Assembly (NCBI GenBank): GCA_951799445.1
Contig: OX637295.1
Location: 21,452,001-21,516,000 of the forward strand
Source: Pseudisothecium myosuroides
Lineage: Eukaryota > Streptophyta > Bryopsida > Hypnales > Lembophyllaceae
Direction: 5' to 3'
Length of the DNA stretch: 64,000 bases
Under the pieces are notes generated by a model, which had not been told where the DNA came from, did not search any database, and saw nothing but the letters and a program-made list of their open reading frames with translations. This document shows, in pieces, positions 37,301-47,383 of the stretch. The position numbers were made by a program, and so were the translations under genes. Each line of letters opens with the position of its first letter. The first letter of the stretch is position 1.

Positions 37301-38456
37301 TGTCAGCAGACCATCCAGCACTGCAGCCGAAAGACAGCCTCGTGTTCTCACTGCACACAGTCTTTCTCGGAGCCGGCAATACCGGGCTCACAGCGAGGGA
37401 GGCCATGTCCAACATACTGCAACAAGGGCTACCTGGTCTGGAGGAGCAAGGTGCAGTTCAATCTAGCCGACGCACAGCGAAGCTGCTCCGGAACTCGCCT
37501 TACTATATGGAGCTTGGGGCGGGAAAGTTCGCTCTCTGCAGTGCAGTGATTAACACAGGGGAAGTATCCCAACCCAGTTTGCAAGAGGAGCATGACTCGG
37601 GAAAAGCTTTGGAGTTCAGCACAGCGGATGTCAGTCAGGTATGCACACCTTAAAGCGTCCAAATTCGCATCTCAGCATGGTCCTGGACCTAATTCTTGTT
37701 TGGTTTGGTTAGCAATTGATTGGCGTGTAGTTTTTGGTCGCCGCTTCAGTAAACTATGAAAATGAAAAGGACTAAATATCAGTGTCCCCAAACTGAACCC
37801 TAGGCAAGAATCACGGTCAAATTTGTGCACATTTTATGCAAGAATCCATAGGAGTGGCCTTTGGATAACTTAACGTTCTTGCACCTCCTGCAATGGTTTT
37901 TTCTACAGTGGAACTGTGGGGAGAACATGATTCCAGTAGTAGCACTGTGGATCATTTAACGAATTCGAAGATTTCTTGCTCTCATTTCTGACTTGCATCT
38001 TGAAATGGAAAGGGACTTAGGATGGTGAGTTCAAGGATATTATAAAGACCGGCAATTAGGTGTACTTACCTTCTAACCCTGACCATCCACCAGAAGCGGA
38101 GGCCGATTGGAAGTGATGTGCGTCAAGAAAAAGCCCAGGACCCCGAGAGTGAAGCCAAAAGCAAGCCAGGGCGAAGTGGGCGTCCGAAGAAGCTGAAATA
38201 CATGAAGCAAGAGAATGTTGGAGAGCTGGGCAAGCAATGCAACAGGACTGATGGGAAGGGATGGGTTTGCCCGTTGTTGGCCAAGCCCGGGTACCAGTTG
38301 TGCGACCATCACCTAGACAAGCTGCGCTGCAAGCCGGGTAGCAGATCGAAGAAGAAGAAGAACCGTCAAGTGGCTGCAGACGAGCGTGAGCCTGAGCAGG
38401 CTATGGAGACGCCTCCGGATGCAGAGGGTCCCTTGGACACAGCTGGGCACGAATAA
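34352..38456 (+). CDS. WRC-domain nuclear protein, likely transcription regulator (6 exons)
   Basis: My exon model is 34352-35084, 35235-35362, 36355-36437, 36930-36964, 37241-37638 and 38094-38456, all GT-AG, giving 579 residues. The N-terminus MRIRKQQPW resembles the start of plant WRC proteins. The WRC motif lies near the C-terminus with the C3H pattern C508-x9-C518-x10-C529-x2-H532, and W in KGWVC. It is preceded by a basic, AT-hook-like GRSGRPKK (485-492) and followed by KKKK, all suited to DNA binding in the nucleus. Residues about 366-428 (exon 5; GLTAREAMSNIL, then YYMELGAGKFAL) look like a small winged-helix or HARE-HTH fold, which is inference. The rest is low-complexity and acidic. 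No QLQ motif is seen, so it is not a growth-regulating factor. The 35-bp exon 4 is the weakest part of the model. Confidence 0.8.
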
Positions 38457-39347
38457 GGCAGCGAGGGTGCTAAACCCGCCTCCTCTCTGTACACGAAGAT
38501 GTCCCAATGCGGGACATGTGGAGTGTACTATCTACGATCATGTAGGTACAATTGAAGGGATGGTTTATGTACCCTCGGCCTTACCACACTAGTGTGCTTT
38601 GACATTAGCAGGTCGCCTGTCATGCACTTTCAAGTCCACATTGACTTGAAACTTTAGACATTATTTCATTTGATTTCATTTGATTTCATTTATTTTCATT
38701 TATTTCCATTGACAAGCACCGGAACTGACACTTGATAGTAAGCTGCAAGCATACCATCAAGGTTGGTGTTTTCGATAGCTGCTATTTTTCCTTTCATGTC
38801 ATTGGTAGCGTCCTTGGTAGCTGCTAGCTGTTACTCCCATGACAAGGAGCTCTTCTTGTTGATTGAAGCGGTGTCATTATTGTATTGGCACTACATACCA
38901 AATAAAATTAAAAAAAAGTTCTCACCATGGCTGGGTCTATTGGTCGAATACGGTAACGTAAGTGGCGAGTTCTTGAGTTCTAAAGGGAACGGAACTTGAG
39001 AGAAGGTAAGGTACCACCTCTTACTGGATTCAGGGAAGAAAAGCAAGGGGGGTGCAGTTAGGAACAAAACTGAGTATGTTTTAAACAAACCCAACTTTGG
39101 CATCCATTTCATAAACTTAGGGATTATATGATCAAAGCATGACTCTTGTACTCACTTTTGTTTGTTGCCTTCTGTTCCTGGTCTTTCAACTTCGGTGTCT
39201 CTCCGATTAGATGTCTGTTTCGATCTCCATTCCGATTAGATCTTTGTGAGCTCTCTTCTGCATTGTGTTACTTAAGTTGTGTGTCTTGTGTGTGGTTAGG
39301 GCTATATGCCTCTGTTGTCTCAAGACCAAGAGCACCAAGCTTTGGTG
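38457..39347 (+). other. 3' region of the WRC gene and intergenic DNA
   Basis: Probable 3' UTR, then AT-rich sequence. No gene is recognised; short ORFs have no motifs. Confidence 0.4.
38661..38710 (+). repeat. 10-bp tandem repeat in the 3' flank of the WRC gene
   Basis: ATTTCATTTG-type units repeat about five times with slight changes, within the probable 3' UTR. Confidence 0.75.
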
Positions 39348-39771
39348 TAAGGTAGTTTGCTCTAAAAGTGACCATTCAAGGGCTGGTCTGCCTTTTTCAT
39401 GGGTTTCCATGGATGGTAAGATTTTTAGCTCATTTTTTAAAGGAAATAAAATAGATGTGGAATGTAACACAATTGGTTTCATATTTTTCAAAGCATTATT
39501 GAATTACTTATAAATTTTCAAAGATTTGCATTCTAAACACCTATTTGTGACCAACTGACCATAGGTCTTCCAAAATTTGTCCACTTACTACTTGTAAAGA
39601 GATGTGAGGAGGAAACCAAAGAGAATGATTGGCTCTTGCAATAAATAATACTTTTTCCACAATTCACTCAATGGCTAAAGAGGTCAATTTAAGGACCACC
39701 TCATATCTATTCTCGAGCTAATTATAGGGGCAATTTGAAAAAGGGGGTTGCTTTTAGAATAGACTACTTTA
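39348..39771 (+). mobile_element. MITE with 27-bp ends and 9-bp target duplication (Mutator-like), copy 1
   Basis: The ends are TAAGGTAGTTTGCTCTAAAA and, reversed, TAAAGTAGTCTATTCTAAAA. The flanks are GCTTTGGTG (39339-39347) and GCTTTGATG (39772-39780), a 9-bp duplication with one mismatch, as for Mutator-type elements. The copy at 49592-49994 has the same ends and interior. The interior ORF is a by-product of the ends. Confidence 0.72.
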
Positions 39772-39789
39772 GCTTTGATGCGATGTTTC

Positions 39790-42700
39790 TACACAAAAAG
39801 TTGTTTCTTTTCTAGGCATGAGCCAATCTTATGTGGTACATCTCAAGAAAGATGTAGAGAATGAGAATGAGAGACAAAGAGGAGGACAACCAAAGCTTTC
39901 TTATAGACCAAGAGAAGACTAAGGCGTTGTGTCACTCTCGTTACTGAAGGTCAACTTGGAACTACATCTCAGACACCAAAACAACCTCATTTTAAAAGAA
40001 GTATATAGTTATTGTCTGACATCATTGCGAGGCATGCTTTGAGAGAAATTGCATTCACTAGAAGAAACTTGCGTTTTTGTTGATCGTCGATTTTGGACGT
40101 TATGACGTCCATGACGGTGTCCTGACGCGTCACCGAGGATGTCATTTTTTTCGCGTCAAAGTTGACATGCAAAAAACATAAAAAATCTGAGATAACATGA
40201 CCTAATGTCACCATGATTTTAGCAGACATTAGAGATGACATGGGTCAACGGGGTCCTCAAAGGCCGCCATGTGGCTGCCACCTAAGTGCCACGTGTGCAC
40301 GGACAGCCACGTATGATTTTTTTCATCCAATTTTGTCCATAACGCAGCATCTGAGGTGGCACCTGACATGATAGCGGGAAAATGACGTGGCATGCCACGT
40401 CAGCATAGTTTTATGTTGTTTTAAGAATTTTAGTATTGTTTTCAGAGACGTCATCTTAGACGTCTAGATGTTTTCTGAGACGTCAACTCTGACATCTGCA
40501 TGTTTTTTGAGATGTTAAATTTAACATCTACATATCTTGCAACATCAATGTAGATATCTGCATTTTACTATGAATACCTGTTGCAATGCATAGGATGATT
40601 TAGGGGAACGTAATGATGTCATGTTAGACATTCATGTAATTGAATGTACTATTTGGCATGATATCAATATGGACAGTCACATGTATCTAGGTATCCTACA
40701 TGACATTCATGTGCATTGTACAATGTCCAATACAACATATCATACATAGTTCACCATACACAATACATAGTACACCATACATAATATACAATACACCATA
40801 CAAAAATGCCATGCAAAATACACCATATTTGAAAATTATATCACATGGCTTTACAAGCCACCTCATGTAAGTATATAGAGGGAAGAAGATAGTCTCTTTA
40901 TACAAATAGGGTGGTAGGAGGGAAGACAAACCATATGGGATATTTAAAATGCGTGAATTAAATTTCTATGGGGCAACATGCAGACGTCGACAGAACGTCC
41001 AGAGGATAAAGTGGGTTTAGGGTTCTATGTCCCCCCAAAGATTATCAAAGATTTTAGAGACATACAAGGAGACAATGTTGTGTTGGAAGATGAAGCTTAG
41101 CACTTGTCGCTCCTATATATTTCAGTAGGCCAACATACAAATGTCTGAGAGGACGTTGCAAGATATAATGGTTTGTCTGCATATATGTCTTTCGAGGCGT
41201 ACTAGTGTCTGCCAAATAGTGATGGGGGAGGTTTTAAGGCATACCAATGTCTTTTAAACATTTAGGGGAGGAAGAAGGCATGAGTTCACATATAGGGATT
41301 GATCATATACATTGCAATTGAAAGATGAAAAATTAATACATGACCACTTATGCACATGACACTATAAGAAAACAATATTTGATTTTATTGCTAGATTTTG
41401 TGTCCTGATGTCTTGTCTGATGTCTTCAAATGTCTACATAGACATCCAAAATTTTGCGTTGCCTAAGACGTGCCAAATACATCGAAAATCCGTGATGGAA
41501 GTTGATCTTGTTGAAAGTATGGTTTTTGATCAAGCCCTAGACTGTTGGACATGTAAGAAGACACCCTCAATTACTTGTTGAACTTCCAGAGAATGTACTT
41601 AAATGCATAAGGTAAAAAGTCACATTGAAATGCGAATGTATCCCATCTTATTTGAAGTTGTGTCTTTTGAAACGTCCTCAAGTCTTCATAGATGTCTCCA
41701 TAAATGTTTTGCCGTCTCTGACTACGTCTCCAAATACATCATCACGTCTCAAGCGATGTTTTGGTAGACATCTCAACGTTTCATACAATGTCTCCACATC
41801 TCCATAGACATCTCTGAAATAAGCATTGAATACCTACAATGCAGCCCTTCTATGCTGACATGGCATGCCACATCATCTTCCACGTCATTTTTTTTTTGTC
41901 CAAAGACTGCCCTATGACTGCCCGGTCCCGTTATTTTTACCTCGAGCAAATGTTTATTCAAAATTGCAGTAATTTTTGAAAAATTATCCGCAGTGAAAAT
42001 GGGTCAACAAAGCTGACGTGGCTCTCGATGTTTTTGCTAATGATCTTGAGGACATCAACTCGTCATTAAATATGTCATCAAAAACCTCGACATTAATGGT
42101 AACACCAATTTGTTTTCATTCAAATTTGCCGCTGTCATGTGAAACATCTTTGGAATTCTACCTAAACCGTAATCTGTCTCTCAGACATCTTGATGTCTCC
42201 ATAGACACTATATGTTTTGCCTTCAACATTGTAATTTTGGTTTGACATAAAAAAAACCCGGGTTTCTTCTAGTGATTGGATGTGCAAGTGCAACAAAAGA
42301 AGCCACGTTTGAGTCATAAACATGTTCTTGTATAATTGAGGTTTGCTCAAAGGTATGAGAATTGGATTGTTGTTGATTGGAAACGTGTGATTTTTAGTGA
42401 TGAGACAAAAATAAATTGGTTTAATTCAATTGGTAGGTCATAGTTTGGGATTGGAGACAAAGAACATGTTCGGGTACAACATGTCTACCAAATCATAGAG
42501 CACGATGGTGGATTGGAGATGATTTGGAAATGTATGACAACTTTTGGGCCGGGATCATGGTACAAAATTGAAGGTAGGATGGATATTCATTTGTAAAAAT
42601 TTATTATTGAAAATTTCTTGTAGTTTACTATGCAAAATTACAATTTGGATCCAAGTAGTTTGGTCTTTCAACAAGATAATAATTCCAAGTATTCAAGCAA

Positions 42701-42974
42701 GATTGTCAAGGAGTGGTTGGCATTACAACCATTTCAGCTTCTTCAATGGCTTGCACAATCTCCGAACTTGAATCCTATTTAACACTTTTGGGTAGTTCTC
42801 AAAGATTGCTTGAATGAGTTTACAACACCTCGAAGAAGAATTCAAGAATTGTGGAAGCGTGTATGTTTTGTATATCCTAATTTCAATGAAGAGGATTGCA
42901 TGGAGTTTTGTGAGAGCATGCCAACAAGAATTGTTGCTTTGTTGAAGAGCAAAGATCATTGGACTAGTTATTGA
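39790..42974 (+). pseudogene. Tc1-like (DD34E) transposase pseudogene, split by a CACTA element
   Basis: A decayed Tc1/mariner transposase reads from a helix-turn-helix part (LGMSQSYVVHL, RGGQPK, CVTLVTEG) at about 39796-40055 into 42278-42974. The catalytic core is recognisable: DWKRVIFSDETKIN (first Asp), VFQQDNNSKYSSK (second Asp) and LAQSPNLNPI followed by a stop and HFW. Exactly 34 residues separate the second Asp from the stop, which occupies the place of the catalytic Glu, so the original was DD34E, the Tc1 spacing, not the DD39D of common plant mariner-like elements. Other stops and frameshifts are present, for example after KHVLV. The CACTA element at 40056-42274 interrupts it with an ATT duplication. 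It cannot make an active enzyme. Confidence 0.85.
40056..42274 (+). mobile_element. Non-autonomous CACTA element inserted in the transposase pseudogene
   Basis: The ends are CACTAGAAGAAAC and GTTTCTTCTAGTG, with the 3-bp duplication ATT (40053-40055, 42275-42277). There are many GACGTC, AGACGTCT and ACATCT subterminal repeats, and an ACACCATACA-type short repeat at 40727-40827. A second CACTATAAGAAAA end at 41360-41372 suggests a partial nested or recombined element. No transposase ORF; 2219 bp. Confidence 0.85.
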
Positions 42975-44343
42975 AGATTTTGAAATGAACTTCAATAAAA
43001 CTAAGTATCTGTATATAGAGTTTCTCATTTGACTTTGTAGCATATTTTCTTGCTATTAATGTAATGTACAATTTTGTATACAATTGTAAAGTTTGTGTAG
43101 TATCATCTCCAGTTTTTAGATCTCAAAAAGATCCTATGAATTATTGATAATAATATGTTGAAGATGAATCTATGCAAAAAGTACTCAATATTGTTTGTTG
43201 TTGTATAATACTTCACTCAACATAGGAAAATCTAACATGAAAAGTTATTATTGAAATTATATTCTTGAATACAATTACAAATCTTCGGATTATCATCAGT
43301 ATTTAGCCCTTGAAGGTATGAGAAGTTGAATTTTATTTTGTTTTTTTGTGTATTTGATATAGGAGGTGCATCAATTGAGGTATACATCATTCATAAGAGT
43401 TGATATTCTTGATGAGTTAGAATTCATGATATATGACATTCCCATTTTGGATCATTATTGCACCTTGAGCATATCCTTGAAACTTTGGAATGGTCATGTA
43501 AGTATGTAAGTACGGTGCTATATCTGATTATGATAAGGTTTAGATGTTAAAATGATGTTCAAGTGAATGACACTAATTGTTGAATACATCAATCCAACAA
43601 TGAATATCTTACCATATTTTAGTACACTATTTGCATTATAAGGTCAAATATTGTACAAATTAATATGATTTTCCATAGACCTTTAAGAATTAATCAATAT
43701 TGGAAGATAAACAAACATGTGTAGAGACTTTTATATTGTATCCATGTAGCATTGGTTTTAATTAGATTTTGATTAAAATTTTCAAATTTTACTCAAATTC
43801 TATTAAAGACCTTATTTCTAAATATATATCATGCTTGAATTTATAGACGTTTGGTGACAATTTAATGTGTTTAGAGGTGTTTCATTTTTGGTGAACTTTT
43901 TTATTTAATATTTGTGATTTTATATGATAATTCATTGAAAAACATTGGTAATGAATTTTTAAAATTCAATTGCAAAGATATATAGGAAACATCCATATGC
44001 ATTTGGCTTTCCTTCAACAAGCATCTCCAAGGAAGTTTCAAAATTCCCTCTAATATAGAGATTTCAATGTTGTAATGACAATGCCCAAATTTTGTAAAAT
44101 AGATATTTTTTTTATTTTAACTAGATTTTGGCAACTTAGTAGTACCATCATGCTCAAATGTTCAAAACTAGTTACAGTGTGAGGGGCAAATAGCAAAATG
44201 CAATTTAAATATAGGGATGTTTATTTTACAAAATTTGAGTGTTGTCACCCTAACATTGACATCTATATAGAAAGAATTTTGAAAATTTCTTGGAAAATTG
44301 AATCATGTTGAAGGAAAGATGTACATATGGATGTTTCCTACGT
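42975..44343. other. AT-rich gene-free region
   Basis: This lies downstream of the Tc1 pseudogene. Its right terminal repeat should be here, but I cannot define it by eye. No gene is seen. Confidence 0.45.
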
Positions 44344-44351
44344 ATCTCCAC

Positions 44352-44502
44352 CAGGGCTTTTTTTCCGCACTGTAGATGAATAGTGGAGCCCCTCTGTGCC
44401 CTCTGTGTGCTAGTCAATATTTGGAGCGAGCGAGGCACAGTGGCGGAAAGCTGTCAGAGCAAGTTGGAATCTGGCGAAATTTCGCCAAAAAAAGAAGCCC
44501 TG
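44352..44502 (+). mobile_element. hAT-type MITE
   Basis: The ends are CAGGGCTTTTTTTCCGC and, reversed, CAGGGCTTCTTTTTTTGGCG. Perfect 8-bp duplications ATCTCCAC lie at 44344-44351 and 44503-44510. CAGGG ends with 8-bp duplications are typical of hAT elements. 151 bp, GC-rich interior, non-coding. Confidence 0.85.
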
Positions 44503-44510
44503 ATCTCCAC

Positions 44511-47069
44511 AATCAAATATTGAAAATTCATCACCAATTGTTTTCAATAAATTATCATGTATAACCATGAAATTAACTTTAAAAATTTACAAAAAATAAA
44601 ACTTTTGTTTTATGAAATACACAAAAAAATGAAATTGAGATTGTGTAAGAATGTAATGATTATTATGCATACCAAAAATGCTAATTCTATTCCACATTAT
44701 GCAAAATTCTTTGAATGGTATAAATTCCAATCACATACTTTGTATCTTTTTTTCTTCTACTCTACATCAAAAGCCGTGTCTCTAAATGTAGCGTCAAACA
44801 CCAACAACGCAAACAAAGGACATTTGATTCCAACACATAGCATGTTTTATAAGAAGAAAAATAACTCCAATCCAAGGCCAGCACATATAACAAATTTGGG
44901 CTTAGGTTGCAACATGATAGTAGCAAGTGCCACACTTGGTAGTACCTCCTCTCCAAAGTAGACTCTAGTCTGTGTCTTAATCCAACATGCCTCTATCAAC
45001 TACCTTGAACCCTGAGATGGCACAAATTCCACAGAGATCTAAAAAAACCACCCTATCAACATCGATATCATTACAACCTGGTTAATCCCTTCCACTAGAC
45101 AGCCTGGGTTCCAAAGAAAATGACCGACATACTGAAATTTGAATGTGTCGCAGAGTGCTTTAGTCAATGGCAGTGTGACGAGGTTCAATCGTGAGCTGTA
45201 CAAAATCTAGAAAGATCTAAGAACCACACTTTAATGTCAATGCCAATACAAATGATTCTAAAATTCGACTTGCCTGAAGCCGCAAGAAAATGACTTTGAC
45301 AAAAATTGAATGTCTGACAAGTGTGCTACAGTCCAGGACATTCCACGAAGTAGTTTTTCAGGGGTCATATTAAAGAGGTCTGAGTGCAACAAAATCTTCA
45401 CGCTTACATAGTGCTAAGCTATCAACGCAAAATAAGCTCCACGCAATTTCAGTCTAGACAGCACCGTACTCTGGATCCAGTGAAGTATTTCCTCTGAAAA
45501 CCCAACACAAGGGTCAGTCAGAAACTTGTCTACAGTAGCTGCATTTGTCACATAATTCAAAGTCGCGTCAGTATTGAGGGCACACATCAATACATGTTTT
45601 TCACCTCAAATCAAGGATCTAGATTCCAGCATATAATATATGTTACTTGAAAGTAAACCTGACTGAAGATACCGACTGTCTGGATCCCTCATCTGGGCAG
45701 TGATTTATGTTTGCAGGAAGATACAGCTGGAATGACAATAATAATAACAATAAGCGTAGTCCCCACGCCATCCATATAATATTGAATCTATAAAAAGTAC
45801 TATAGTCATTCGCATAGTACGGTAGTACAGACGTACAGACTTCAAATTCGGCATGTTTTTCTTTTTTTTTCTTTGAAAAGTGACGGTGCTTTCATAAAAA
45901 CAAAGAGAGAAACAAACAATCAATCCGGCTCAAGAGGCTGAGTCATTCAAGAGAAGAGACTGGAAGTCATATTCCGCTTAGGTTGGCGGAAACTACCTGA
46001 ACAGAAAACCTCATTTTTTCACAAGTGCTAAGAAACTCATAAATTTGGCATGTTTTTCAATACTACGCCCAAAACTCTTTAATATCACATCCTTTTTCAT
46101 CAGCCGTATTCATTTCAAACCAAATCGACTTTCTATTTTAAGTTTGGACCCTTACAGATGAGGTCGCTTTTACATGCAGTATCTAGGCCGTGACATTTGG
46201 AGCGCCAGTTTGCACGATATGCAGACAACACAGGCACGTGCACATACGCTAATGACCTCTCACTCCCTGGCGTCCCCCCAAAATTGACTATGACGTAGAT
46301 AAATCACTCACAAGCGGTCTACAGTCAATGACAGAGTGACAAGTTTGCGGAAAATTCTAGAGAAGGTTATGAAAAACTAAAGAGATCTGAGTGTATTTAC
46401 TGAAAATCAATATGACAAATGTAAAAGTTACATAAAAGTGCAAAGACATCAACAGTAGTTCCACATCACTACTATACTGTACTGTGGCGTTCAAGATTGG
46501 ATATTTGAGTGAAATTCTAGTTTTGACACATGTTTCTTCTGAAGGGCAAGCCGAGGTTGGAGCTTTGACATTCCAAAACACTCAACGCTCGAGTTGTACA
46601 AGAAAAAAGTGAAAGAAGGGGAGCCAACGATACCCAAGAAGATGCTCAAAATCTTAACTACATAGGTGGATTATGTAAAACTCGTTTTTTCAAAAGTAAA
46701 GGCCCTCCTCGAACGTTGCTCGAATTTCAGAAAACCAGATGCAACATCTTGAGTTCACGCCCACCGCTGCTGCAGGCGAGATTCGAGAATGGCCACAGCA
46801 GAAGGCGTTAACAAAGGAGGTTGGTTTAGGTTTTCAGACAAGGGCCATTATGGAATGCAAAACCAAGGTTGAAGGCTCTTAACATCAGCAGAAGGCTCAA
46901 TTGCAAGAAGCACTGAGAGAGGGGAAGAGAAGGAAGCGGAGAGAGACTCACAAACAAGAAGACGGCAAATCCGAAGACCCCAAATCTTGCCACCTTCATT
47001 GATTTACGTGACATCTCCCCCCCAGGGTTTGCTTGCAAGTTGGCCCTCCTCAAAACCAGGCAAACTCCT
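44511..47069. other. Intergenic region with eroded repeats
   Basis: No gene is supported. Diverged copies of a module (AAAATGAC, then TGACAAGTG- or GCAGAGTG-like text, CTACAGTC and AGATCTRAG) occur near 45115, 45288 and 46278, suggesting an old local duplication. A SINE-like insert sits at 45862-46040. A minus-strand hydrophobic start (47014 down to 46952) is discussed under findings. Confidence 0.45.
45862..46040 (-). mobile_element. SINE-like retroposon with 18-bp target duplication
   Basis: It is flanked by AAATTCGGCATGTTTTTC (45844-45861) and AAATTTGGCATGTTTTTC (46041-46058), one mismatch in 18. The poly(A) tail is on the minus strand, seen as a T run at the left. The tail-proximal text CACCGTCACTTTTCAAAG matches the insert at 1184-1271, so both belong to one family. 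About 179 bp. No textbook A and B boxes are found, so the parental RNA is unknown. Confidence 0.78.
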
Positions 47070-47300
47070 AAAACCCCAGCTTCACAGAAACCATGGAATC
47101 ACCAACCCAGAACCCCGGTTACTACACAAAGCAGCAGCTGAAACTCCATCAGGTCTGCTTGCCGAAGGATTTTCCAAACTCTAAACCCTAATCCTGAGCT
47201 ATGGCGCTCATGCACCACCCGTCCTTGCATATACTGTACGTCGCTTTCACTGCGCAATTATCCCCCAGCGTCGCCAACACAAACAACTCCTCTGAAAATC
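47070..47300 (-). pseudogene. Partial duplicate of the guanine deaminase 3' end
   Basis: Sequence at about 47189-47285 repeats the last 30 or so codons of the adjacent deaminase gene (minus strand: EELFVL, then TLGDN, AVKATY), with small indels that break the frame. The flank at 47070-47190 repeats the gene's own 3' flank at 47300-47390 (CCAGCTTCACAGAAACC and the TAGCTGAAACTCC-type text). It is a tandem duplication of the gene end, now non-functional as coding sequence. Confidence 0.75.
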
Positions 47301-47383
47301 CAGCTTCACAGAAACCTCGCAAGCACATAGAATCATCGGATCACTATACAAACCAGTAGCTGAAACTCCGTCACCCCCAAACC

